A DNA stretch of 64,000 bases from Eucalyptus grandis (taxonomy: Eukaryota > Streptophyta > Magnoliopsida > Myrtales > Myrtaceae): positions 56,302,538 through 56,366,537 of the forward strand of contig NC_052616.1 of NCBI RefSeq assembly GCF_016545825.1, given 5' to 3'. Numbering within the stretch: position 1 is the first letter of the stretch; the number at the start of each line of letters is the position of its first letter. This document shows positions 18,057 to 29,430 of the stretch, piece after piece. Both the position numbers and the translations under genes were made by a program. Under the pieces are notes generated by a model. That model was given only the letters and a program-made list of their open reading frames with translations, was not told where the DNA came from and did no database searches.

Positions 18057-19182
18057 GACAGGCTTAATATTCAGACTGAAAAAGGCTTTATATGGTTTAA
18101 AGCAAGCACCTCGAGCTTGGTACGACAGGCTGAGTAAGTTTTTAATTCAAAATGGCTTTATAAAATGTAAAGTAGACACTACTCTGTTTATCAAAAGAGA
18201 AAACAAAAGTTTTCCGCTTATTCAAATATATGTTGATGATATTATTTTTGGATCCTTTAATGAAAGCTTGTGCAAGAAATTCTCTAAGTCTATGTAGGAT
18301 GAATTTGAAATGAGCATGATGGGTGAACTAACCTTTTTTCTTGGATTTCAAGTGAAACAATTGAAGGAAGGGACTTTTATTCATCAAGAAAAATATGCTA
18401 ATGATCTTGTCAAAAAGTTTGGGCTGGAAAATTGCAAAAAGCCTGATATACCAATGTCAAGCTCTTTGAAGATAGACAAAGATGAAGGAGAAAAGAAAGT
18501 TGACCAGAAACTATACAAGAGTATCATTGGTTTACTTCTTTATCTTATTGCTTCTAGACCTGACATTTTGTTTAGTGTTTGCATTTGTGCCAGATTTCAA
18601 GCAGACCCTAAAGAATCTCATCTAAGTGCTGCAAAGAGTATTATCAAATACATTGCATCAACTTCGAGCATTGGTCTTTGGTATCCTAAAAAGAGAAACT
18701 TTACTCTTCTTGGATACTCATACGCAGATATAGCCGGTTGCAGAGTTAATAGAAAGAGCACCTCGGGTACCTATCAACTACTTGGAATCAGGACAGTGTA
18801 TTGGTTTTCAAGGAAGCAAGATACAATAGCTCTTTCTATAACAGAAGTAGAGTATGTAGCTCTTGGAAATTGTTGTTCACAAATTCTGTGGATACAACAG
18901 CTAAGAGACTTTGGAATTGAAGATTCATGCACGGAGATTAACTGTGACAACACCAGTGCAATCAATCTCACCAATAATCCAATTCTTCACTCAAGAGCAA
19001 AGCATATAGAGATTCGACATCATTTCATTAGAGATCATGTTCAAAATGGAGAAGTTTCGATTCAGTTTGTTGACTCAAAGAACCAATTGACGGATATATT
19101 TACAAAGCCTTTGGAGAAAAATCAATTTGAAATTATCCGTTCCAGACTCAACATCTTGAAGTTTGAAGAAGTTAAAGTCTAA
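18057..19182 (+). pseudogene. pol remnant of element 1: end of reverse transcriptase plus RNase H
   Basis: Begins abruptly inside RT at FRLKKALYGLKQAPRAWY and contains the YVDD catalytic box (about 18229-18243). A TAG at 18295-18297 interrupts it. It then runs through FLGFQVKQ, the copia RNase H and the C-terminal HIEIRHHFIRDHV motif to a TAA at 19180. RNase H shows changes at catalytic positions (YSYADIAG where YSDADWAG is usual). The 5' part of pol is missing: comparison with element 2 shows that the equivalent of about 25245-27835 is deleted. Confidence 0.88.
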
Positions 19183-19599
19183 AGACTCCCAGACTCAGAC
19201 GATCAAGTTTTTCTTTCGTAAGTTATTTTACTTTATTATCTCTCGAATCTCATCTTGAAAAGGTACGATCATCAACCGTATTTGATTATTGCTATCTTTA
19301 ATTGATGTGATTATTGCAACGTTTCATTTTCGAAAAAGGAGTTATTTTTTAAATGAAAATTATCTAATTTTTCGAAAAAGACAGTTTTTTTTAAAAGGCA
19401 TCTTTTTACTTTATTTTATGACGTTTCGTATGCCTCTCTTCGACTATTTTATACACTGTTGTTTCTTCTTCGCTTTACTCTTAAAAACCCTAAGAAAGCA
19501 CCGATCTTCCATTTCTGTCTTCTTCTCTTGTTTAATCTTTGAAAAGTTATCATCTTTCATGGGAAAGTCAAGCTTGGAATCTTTCAAAGACTGTGAAAG

Positions 19600-21679
19600 A
19601 TGTCGTCTCAAAGGAAGTCTTCGAGGATCGCAAACGGGGACCACAACAAATGCGTAAGAGGCCTACGCACTTTGATCTCACCGAGGAAGAAGAGTTTCCT
19701 AGTCAGCAGCAGAGCCCACAACATTCTCAGCAGCGTTCATCTTCTCCATCTAGACAACAGGAGGTTGCTCGACAAGAAGATGAAGAAATAATTGAAGATG
19801 CAGAACCTGTAAGAGTCTTTAAGCCCTCTTTTACCTACAAGCTTTATCTCACTTTAAAAAGGGGTGAAACTCCTTTGAACTACACTAATGAATTTCTGAA
19901 AGACAAAGGGTACAAAAATGAAACCTTTTTTTTTTTTATGCACAATGGAACGGTTGGGAATTGCCCCTGCTGGATCGGCAGAAGAAGCAATGGCAAATAT
20001 TCCAATCGATCCTCGTGTTGGAGGGTTGAATCAGATAGATGAGAATGATGATGGCAAGTTGTACAGTCAGTTTCAACCGATAATGGGTGTTGCGGCAAAA
20101 ATTCGGGGAAAAAGGACAGACTTGTTTCGATCAAAGGAACAAAAGCATCTATACTCTAAGTTGTTGAAGCGTGGGGTGATAAATCCTAGAAGTGTGGATT
20201 TTGATTTCATTGATGCTATAAATGTTAATTTTAGGGAAAAATTTAGTCTTCTTTAACTTGAACAGTTCTGTTCTAACTCTACAGAAGCCTATGCTGAACT
20301 CACTACTTATTTCTATTCGAATCTTAGTTTCTTGGATGCGAATATATTCTCTTTTAGTGTCCGAGATCAGGACTATGTGGTGGATGTAGATATGTTGGCT
20401 AATGTGATTGGGGTTGAGAGAGGGAGATATCAACCTATCAACGTCTCTATTGCTCGTGCTACGTTGGAACTTATTAAGGATAGAAGAACAGAGGAAAAGA
20501 TTTCCTACTTGAGGATGAGTGCATTTAACATCCTGCTTCACAAGATTGTGATTAATTGCCTCAGACCAAAATCTACTTCAAAGACTGATGTTTTAAACTC
20601 AGAGGCAAAGTTGATGTATGCCATCAATGCTGGGAAAAAGTTTTCTCTTCCTCACACTATTATGTTCCACATGTATAGAGCAGTGGTGAAGGATAAGGGT
20701 CAACTTCCTTATCCAGCTCATGTGACAAAATTATTCAGACATTTGAATGTTCAGCCTCCACGAATTCTCTGTGTTCGATCTTGTGATCAAATGGTGGTGG
20801 GACTGAAAATGGTGTCTAAAATGCGTCTGAAGGAACTCAACAAGGCGTTGGAGAAATTCAAGGAGAAAACCCTTGTCAAAACTCATCAAATCTCTTCGGC
20901 AAAAAAAAAAAGGGAATGAGCCCATGGTTGCTCCATCCAAGAAAAGAAGAGCTTTCATCGTTGAGGATGAAGATGATGAGGAAGACATCACCATTTCTGC
21001 TATAGCATTGAAGAACTTGAGTCGTTCTGTTCCAGAATCAATGGAATGACAAGAAAAAGACTCAGAACAGAGGACTGGAGAAAGATAAGATTTGGAAGCA
21101 GAAGAGATAGAAGTAGAGGAGAAAGAAGCTGAAGAAAGAGATGCAAAGGAGAAAAGATTTGAAAAAGAAGAAGAAGAGGAAAGAGGAAATCAAGAGGAAG
21201 GAGAACATGAGAAACTCTTTTCTCCACCTGAAGGCATGGAAACAAGAGGAGACCGTGAGAAAAGAGGAATGTCCTCATATCCTGCTACCAGTGAGGGAGT
21301 CAGTCGCTCTCCAATAGATCTAGAGGACATCTATGCCTCTCAATTTCCTGAGAAGGGACATGATGTTTCATTGCCCAATCTGCGTAACTATGGTGATTTG
21401 CCATCATCTGCCTTTACTCCATATGATTGTGCATAAGCTAGTACGCAGACTGATAATTCAGTAGATTTTCGCAGAATTCTTGATGTTCTCTTGGAAATGC
21501 GGGGTCAGATATATGCTCTAGGATGTGAAGTTCAAAATTTGCAGACTGCATGTCAAGTTTCTTCAGTTTCATTGAATGATCAGATCCAAGCCCTTGCTCT
21601 TCAGATTCAAGCAAATGCTAAGGGTGAAGAGGTGGCTCAACTGAAGGAAAATTTGAAAAAGCTGAAAGGCATTGTCTAG
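19600..21679 (+). pseudogene. Envelope-like/extra 3' ORF of Sirevirus-like element 1 (broken)
   Basis: Several adjoining open frames (19650-20042, 19951-20256, 20257-20919, 21092-21436, 21491-21679) match element 2 in order. Recognisable blocks: an acidic/Gln-rich start (HFDLTEEEE), a globular part with RTDLFRSKEQ, LLKRGVINPRSVDFDF, FSVRDQDYVVDVD and INCLRPKSTS (similar in style to the 'putative plant transposon protein' domain), then Glu/Lys-rich sequence and a C-terminal heptad-rich helix. A poly-T run at 19926-19937 and a stop at 20256 break it. Sireviruses carry such an ORF here; a real envelope function has not been shown from this sequence. Confidence 0.7.
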
Positions 21680-22089
21680 TCAAAGGGAGATTTCCAACTT
21701 GTTCGTGTTCCCAAGCATTCTTGAATTCATTCTCTTTTCATCTCAACATTTTTTTATGATGACAAAAAGGGGGAGAGATGCATGATTTGAAACTTTGAAA
21801 TTAAACTTTTGATTTATTTTGATGTTTGTTTTGTTTGACTTGACTTTTGTGTCTGGATGTGGACTGAATTTGGGATTTGGGTTGGACTGCTTATATTAAG
21901 TACTATTGATATATTATGAATGGCTTTACTCACATGTAAGACTAACCTATTTTTTGTGGTTGCAGATTCTAGTGTTATCATTAAGCCATTTATCTTTATA
22001 AGATATCCATATTTGCTTGAGTAATGTTTTGCAGGTCAAAGTTATCCAAATTTGCACGAAAGTTTTGTCACCATTAAAAAGGGGGAGAT

Positions 22090-23015
22090 TGTTGGAGAAA
22101 TCTTCTGGAGTATTTTGAAGCTGATAAAACGTTTCCATCAGTCTAGTTTGAAAATTTGCAGACTCTACTATTTAAAGTTTGAAGACCTTCGGACTACTAG
22201 ACTCAAGACTCAAAGTCTATTCTCATTGACAGTTTCTAATCCGTCGAAGAAGGGCTATCCGAAGCTGGGTGTTTCATTAAGGATTTGATCTTATCGTTGG
22301 AGAAGATCTCTTGGCTGGATATGACATAACGGAATCCTTTATTCGAATCAAGATTGATTAAGGATCCGATGATTTGCGAAGTATACTTGGAAGGTTCTAC
22401 TTATAGAAACCGAGATTCTGATTGTATGGGCAAGCATGATTGATAGGTTATCGACATGTTCCTTAATATAGCTCGAATGATCTTTCTAATTGATTCCGTC
22501 CAACGAGTAGATTGGAGGAATTCCTTTGGTAAGTGCCAACGGGTATGATGGCATAAAGGAGTATATAAGGAAGACGTTCCAGTTGTTCGAGTGTGTGCAC
22601 GACAAAAGAATTCCAAAGTCTGAAGCTCTTTGTTCTTAGTCAATTCATTTACTGAGCGAAATCTTGTACGCAAAAGAGAGTTTATATTTTGAGAAACCTT
22701 AAGGAAGTGTGGTAGAGTATCTACACTGTGGAATCAATGGAGAGACTTGCTATAATAACTCTTTTGTTCATAGTGAAATCCAGCCGGTGAGTTGTCAGTG
22801 CGGAAGAGTGGACGTAGGCTTGGAATAAGCCGAACCACTATAAACCTTGTGTTCAATTTTCTCTTTCATACTCTCTGCTTTACTTTGATCATAATTTGTT
22901 TTGTTAACCAAATGAGAACTTCCTTTCTATTGTCTGCTTAGTATTGCTCTCTTATCTCGAGAAATTATTTTTACACCTATTCACCCCCCTCTATGTGCTT
23001 ATACTAGCTATCTCA
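22090..23015 (+). repeat. 3' LTR of Sirevirus-like element 1
   Basis: 926-bp copy of the LTR at 15990-16916, preceded by the polypurine tract ending at 22089 and followed by the TSD AGATG. Confidence 0.93.
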
Positions 23016-23020
23016 AGATG

Positions 23021-23147
23021 GGCTACGCAACCAACTTCAAGGGAGGGCTTCAAGTTTGCTAACTGGTTGGCCTCACAGTAATGGTGGACAACTTGGATTT
23101 CATGTAGATAGGCTAGACAAAATTGGCATTTTACAATAAGGGCCCGC
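23021..23147. other. Short host or old-repeat spacer between the two Sirevirus-like elements
   Basis: 127 bases that belong to the pre-insertion sequence continuing from 15984 (the element-1 TSD is AGATG). No feature was recognised. Confidence 0.6.
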
Positions 23148-24093
23148 TGTTGGAGAAAACTTCCTTATTTGTTTTGAAGCTGACAAAACATTTCCATCAG
23201 TCTAATTTGAAGACTTGCAGACTCTTTTGTCAAAGTCTGAAGACCACTAGACTCGAGTTTTAAAGTCTACCCTCATTGACTGTTTGTAGATCGTCGAAGA
23301 AGACTTATCTAGAATCGAGTTTTTTTTAATGATTTGATTCTAACAGTTTGAGAAGATCTTGCGGCTGGAGATAGCATCTAAAGATCTATTATTCGTATTG
23401 GAAATAATTAGAGTAATTTGGATCCGTTGATTGGCGAAGTATACTTGGAAGGTTCTACTTATGGAAACCTAGATCCTAATTGTATGGGCGAGCAGGATTG
23501 GTGGGTTATCTTCACATTTCTTAAGTAACTCGAGACATCTCTAATTGATTTTGTCCAATGGGTAGATTGGAAGAATTCATTTGAAAGGTGCCAACGGTTA
23601 TGAAGGCACGGGGGAGTATATAAAGATGATGCTCTAGTTATTTGTATGTATGCGAGATAAAGAAATTCCAAAGTCTGAAATTCCTTGTTCTTTGCTGATT
23701 CAATTGTCGTGCATAAACTTGTACTCAAAAGAGAGTTTAGATTCTTGTGAGACCTTGAGGGAATGTAGCAAAATCTCTACACTGTGAAATCAAGAACGTG
23801 ATACTGTAACGACTCTTTTCTATTTATAGTGAAATCCAGCCGGTGGGTTGTTAGTGCCGGGGAGTGGACGTAGGCTTGGATTAAGCCGAACCACTATAAA
23901 CCTTGTGTTCTTATTCTCTTCCCTGAACTCTTTACTTTGTTCGTAACTCTATTTAATTGTTAAAGTCTGATTCCTTCTGCAAAGTCTATTGTCAACCAAA
24001 CTCTAGTTTAAAGGAAAAGTTTTATACTATATTTTGCAAAAAATTGTCTTCGCACATATTCACCCTCGCTAGGTGCTTATATTAACTCTTTCA
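23148..24093 (+). repeat. 5' LTR of Sirevirus-like element 2
   Basis: 946 bp, starting TGTTGGAGAAAAC and ending CTCTTTCA. It is related to but clearly distinct from the LTR of element 1, so the two belong to separate subfamilies. Confidence 0.9.
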
Positions 24094-24156
24094 ATTGGTA
24101 TCAGAACATGTATACTAATTTGAATTAAAGTGTTTTTATTTAAGAGTTAACGATTC

Positions 24157-25095
24157 ATGGCTAGTATGTTAGCTCTAGGTTTGGTAGAAGGGCTATGCAA
24201 TACTAGACCGCCTTACTTTGATGGAAATGAATACAACATATGGAAAAACAAGATGAAGGAAATCCTAAGATCAAAATATCCTCTGGAATGTGATGTGGTA
24301 GACAAAGGAATTATTCTTAAAGCTACAACTATCTCATAAAGGGGAAAAGAAGCTGTTGAGGCTAGCGTAACGACACAAGAAGAGATATCCAAAAGACAAG
24401 CTCTTAATGCAAAAGCAATTTATTCCTTATATTGTGCATTATATTCTACTGAATATAATATGATATCTTCTTATGAAACAACTAAAGAAGTCTGGGATAG
24501 GCTGCACATCACCTATAAAGAAACCAATCGAGTGAAAAAAAACCAGAATCAATATTCCACTTGGCCAATATGAAGCCTTTAAGATGAAACCAGGAGAAAC
24601 CCTCACTGACATGTTTAGTCATTTTACAGAAATCATGAATGGTTTTAAATATCAAGGTCAACCAATCTTTGGACCAATGAAAGTTAACAAACTGTTGCGT
24701 GGACTTTCAAAAGATTGAAATCACATAAAGACCTCAATAAGGGAGACACAAAGGATCATGCAACTCTCCATTAACGAATTGGTTGGCACTCTTCAGTCTT
24801 ATGAAGTGGAGCAAATCAATGAAGATGAATATCCTAAAGGTAAAAAATCCATTGCTTTAAAATCTAATGATGATTCTGATGTTACAGATTTTAAAAATGA
24901 TATGGATGATGAAGAGCTTACTTTTATGATAAGAAGGTTCAGAAAACTTAATAGAAAAGGAAGAAGATTCAATTGGAAGAAACAAAATTCTCAAAAGGTT
25001 CAAAATAAATCAGCTGAGGATAATGAATCCATAAAGATGTGATTTGTTTTGAATGCAAGAAAAATGGACACATCAGACCCAACTGTTCCTTGCTG
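24157..25095 (+). pseudogene. gag of Sirevirus-like element 2 (broken)
   Basis: Same Gag as in element 1 (YFDGNEYNIWKNKMK). Damage: a stop near 24337, an A-run frameshift near 24535-24541, and a TGA at about 24716-24718. The zinc knuckle CFECKKNGHIRPNC is at about 25044-25085. Confidence 0.85.
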
Positions 25096-28000
25096 AAGAA
25101 AAAGAAAGGAAAAATTGAGAAGTACATAAAGGCTCTCAAAGTAGAAACTTTGAGTGATACTGAATGCGAAAAAAGTGATGACGATTATGCCAATATTTGT
25201 CTAATGGCACAATCAGAATTAGATTCAGACTCAAAGATAGACTCAAACTTAGATAGTGAAATCGAGGTAAGTAATTTAAAAATTCCTACTAAAGTCTCTA
25301 AATATATTGATGAACTATGTCTTAGTCGTAAAACCTTTCTCAAGAGGATTTTTGAACTAAAAAGGGAAAATTTTGCATTGAAGCAATGGGAGATTGTTTG
25401 GAAAGAAAAGTTTGAAAACTTAGATAAAAGTTTTATTACTCTGAAAGAAAATACAAACTCTCTTTCAAAAGAAAATACACTTTTGAAAAATGATATTTCA
25501 AGCATTTCAAAACGATTTTCTATAGGATATAAAAAATTGAAAAAGATTCTCTCAGTTCAAAGACCTTATTTTAACAAATCAGGCTTAGGAATGACTGCTG
25601 AAACCATTCATCTAATTGATTTTCCAAAAGTAAAGGAAATGATCAAACAAAAACCTACAAAAGACTTTTATAGAAAACATTTTCAAAAAGTTTTTGTAAA
25701 ACCTGGTGACCGTAGTGCTCTTAAATGTTCTAAGTGCAACAGCTTAGAACATTTTGAAAAAGAATGTCCTATGGTTTGGAACCTGTTAAGAAGGTTTGGG
25801 TAAAGACCGTATATTGCACTAACTTCATTGGACCCAAGAAAGTATGGGTATCAAAGAAAAATTGAGTTTCTTTCTTAAATGCAGGTCACTATTAAGAAAA
25901 AAGGTCAATTTGTATTTGGATAGTAGATGCTCAAGACATATGACGGGAGACTCAAGTTATTTCATAAAGTTTATGCAAGTTAATGGTGGAAAAGTTTCTT
26001 TTGGTAATAATAGCAAAGGCAGAATTATTGGATGCGGAACAGTAAAGATTGGAAGTCTTACAATCAACAACGTTTCCTTAGTGGAATTACTCAACTCAGC
26101 CAACTGTACGACATAGGTTTCAAAATCAACTTTCAAAAAGGAATATGTTCAGGAACCAGTAAAGACTCCTCTCAAACTTTCACGGGGCGAAGACATGAGA
26201 ATATCTATCTCTTGGATATCAAACCAAAAAAATCTAAATATCTAATTTCAATTCAAGAGGAAGCTAATCTATGGCATAGAAAACTTGGCCACATCAACAT
26301 GAAGCAAATAGCCAAGATCTCTGCAAAGAAACTTGTTCATGGACTACTCAACTTGACATACCAAAAATCTTAATTATACACACCATATGTGTTGGGAAAA
26401 CATGTTATAAGTTCATTTAAACCAATAAATTAAGTTTCCACTAATCGTGTACTGCAGCTCCTATATATGGACATTTTTGGACCAATTAGGACTCAAAGCA
26501 TTGGTGGAAAGAAATATTGTCTAGTAATAGCGGATGATTATTCACGATTTACTTGGGTATATTTTGTGGCAAGTAAGTCTGAAACATTTTCTTATTTCCT
26601 AAAGTTTGCTAAGAAGGTATAGAATGAAAAATGGTATGTTATTTCAAGCATACGAACATATCATGGATGTGAGTTTGAAGATGAAGACTTTGCTAAATTT
26701 TGTGATGAATCTGGTTTTCAACATGTATTCTCCTCTCCATACACTCAAAAACAAAATGGAGTTGTGGAAATGAAGAATAGATCATTGCAAGAAATGGCTA
26801 TAACACTTTTAATTGAAAGCAACATTTCTTCTCGTTTTTGGGCTGAAGTGGTTTCTACAGCATGTTATATTATTAATAGAGTCTTCTTAAGTCCTATTCT
26901 GGAGAAAAATCCCTATGATTTGTTCAAAAGAAAGAAGTCAATTGTTTCATATTTTCATGTGTTAGGTTGCAAATGTTTTATATTGAAAAATGCAAATGAT
27001 CGAATTGGTAAGTTTGAAAAAAAATCAAACAAAGGCATCTTCCTTAGATATTCAACCACTACCAAAGCCTACAAAGTTTACAACAAAAAGACTCAATCGG
27101 TGGATAAATCAATGAATGTCAAATTTCAAGATCCTATACAAAATCAATTTATCCAGACTCAACCTGAAGAATCTGAATCTGCTCCAGACTCTACAAAGTC
27201 TAAATTTCCAGAGGCAGCTTAGACTTCAAAAGATCAACAACGAATGATCATTGAAGAATCAAATGAAGAAAAAGATCAGTCTGTCAAACTAACCAGCAAC
27301 TGGAAGTAGAAGTCCTATCATCCCAAAGAACTCATTATTGGTGACATTGGTGAAGGGATTCATACAAGATCCAAAAGGCATGAATAGTTTAGTGCTATGG
27401 CTCTTATTTTTGAAATAGAATCTAAAAGCATAGAGGAAACTTTATTCGATGAAAGCTGGATTGAAGCTATGTAAGAAAAACTCAAGCAGTTAAGAATTAA
27501 TGATGTTTGGGAACTGACTCCTAAACCAAAAGGTAAATTGATTATTGGAGCTAAATGGATTTTCATAAACAAGATGGATGAAAAATGAAAAGTTATAAGG
27601 AATAAAGTAAGACTTGTGGCCAAGGGATACACGTAAGAAGAAGGGATAGACTATGATGAGATTTACACACCAGTAGCAAAGTTAGAAGCAATTAGATTAC
27701 TACTTGCTTTTGCTTGTTATAAGAATTTCAAGTTATTTCAAATGGACGTCAAAAGCGTATTGCTAAATGGATTTATCCAAGAGGAAGTTTATGTGGAACA
27801 ATCTCCCGGTTTTGAAGACCCAAGGAAACTAGACTCTGTATTCAGACTGAAAAATGCACTATATGGTTTAAAGCAAGTACCTCGAGCTTGGTACGATAAG
27901 TTAAGTAAGTTTTTAATCCAAAATGGCTTTGATAAAGGTAAAGTAGACACTACTTTGTTTATCAAAAGAGAAAGTAAAGACTTCTTACTTGTTCAAATCT

Positions 28001-28945
28001 ATGTTGATGACATTATTTTTGGATCACCTAACAAAAATCTGTATAAGAAATTCTCTAAATCTATACATGATGAATTTGAGATAAGCATGATGGGTGAACT
28101 ATCCTTCTTTCTCGGACTTCAAGTAAAACAATTAAAAGAAGGGATCTTTATTCACTAAGAAAAATATGCTAAAAAACTTGTTAAAAAGTTTGGTTTGAAA
28201 AATTGTAAAAAGACTGATATACCAATTTCAAATTCCTCAAAGCTGGACAAAGATGAAGAAGGAAAGAAAGTTGATCAGAAGTTGTACATGAGTATCATCA
28301 GTTCACTTCTTTATCTTACAGCTTCTAGACCTGACATTTTGTTTAGTGTTTGCATTTGTGCCAGATTTCAATCAAATCCTAAGGAATCTCGTCTAAGCGC
28401 TACTAAACGCATTATCAAATACGTTGCATCAACCTCTAATTTGAGTCTCTGGTATCCTAAAGAATGAGACTTTACTTTCCTTGGATACTCAAATGCAGAT
28501 CTAGCAGGATGTAGAGTTGATAAAAAGAGCACCTTGAGCACTTGTCAATTGCTTGGTAATAGAAAAATATCTTGGTTTTCAATGAAGCAAAGTACTGTAG
28601 CTCTTCAACAGTAGAAGTAGAGTATGTGGCTCTTGGAAGATGTTCTCAAATCTTATGGATAAAATAACAGTTAAGAGACTTTGGAATCAAAAACTCATGC
28701 ACTAAGATCAAATGTGACAACACAACGCAATTAAACTCACCAAGAATCCAATTATTCATTCAAGAGCAAAGCATATAAAAATTCGACATCATTTTATTAG
28801 AGACCATGTTCAAAATGGAGAAGTCTTGATTCAATTCATTGACTCAAAGAATCAGTTGGCGGACATATTTACAAAACCTCTGGAGAAAAGTCAATTTGAG
28901 TCTATTTGTTTCAAACTTAATATCTTAAAGTCTAAAGAAGTTTAG
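25096..28945 (+). pseudogene. pol of Sirevirus-like element 2: protease, integrase, RT, RNase H (broken)
   Basis: After a spacer region with a second knuckle (CSKCNSLEHFEKEC, about 25730-25770), the protease motif reads LDSRCSRHMTGD at 25914-25950, where DSG is expected. The GAG-pre-integrase motif WHRKLGHINM is at 26273. The integrase core has the first Asp (MDIFGP, 26467) and the Glu (NGVVEMKN, 26757). The middle Asp position reads TYHG, where SDHG is usual (about 26660). RT has QMDVKS (27739) and YVDD (28002-28013); RNase H follows to TAG at 28943. Stops are scattered (26623, 27220, 27586, 28156). The open runs are 25039-25803, 26764-27222, 27742-28158 and 28195-28467. Confidence 0.87.
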
Positions 28946-29430
28946 ACTTAGGGATAAAAGTCTAGAGATACTCAAACTCAGAAGATCAAGAATCACGACT
29001 GTAAATTATTTTGATTTTAGAAACTTATCATTTGGATAAAATCTCGAAAAGGTACGGATGCCTATTAATCTGCAATTGTTTGATGTTATGTTTCCAAATT
29101 TTGTAATTATAACAATCATTCCTTTTCGAAAAAGAAGTTGTCTTTTTTGATAGTTATCTATTTTTAAAAAGGTAGTTATTTTTGAAAAAGCATTTTCTAT
29201 TTTTCCTTTTGCGGCGATCCGTTTACCTCGTTTTGATTACTTTGTATACCATTTGTCTTCTTATGTTTTACTCACAAACCCTAGAAGCACAAAACATCAC
29301 CATCTTACTTTTACTCCCTAGTTTAATTCTCAAAGTTTTCATCTTTCTCGCGAATCGAGTTTGGAATCTCTCAAAGACTGTGTCTTTCCAAAGAAAGTCT
29401 TCAAGGACTGCAAGCAGAGGATCATAGCAT

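Larger units (their letters stand above)
15990..23015 (+). mobile_element. Sirevirus-like Ty1/copia LTR retrotransposon 1, internally deleted
   Basis: Two direct LTRs (15990-16916 and 22090-23015) both start TGTTGGAG and end TATCTCA. The element is flanked by exact 5-bp TSDs AGATG (15985-15989 and 23016-23020). A tRNA-Met-type primer site (ATTGGCATCAGAGC) follows the 5' LTR, and a polypurine tract (AAAAAGGGGGAGAT) abuts the 3' LTR. Order inside: gag, remnant of pol (RT end and RNase H), then an extra ORF region before the 3' LTR. That extra region, and a second AAAAAGGGGGAGA upstream of the PPT (21766), are hallmarks of the Sirevirus lineage. Protease, integrase and the first part of RT are missing. 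Stops and frameshifts make it non-autonomous. Confidence 0.93.

Noticed and set aside
19289..19657. Hydrophobic frame before the envelope-like ORF, possible membrane protein
   Set aside because: Element 2 does not conserve it as protein; T-rich sequence gives Phe/Leu by composition.
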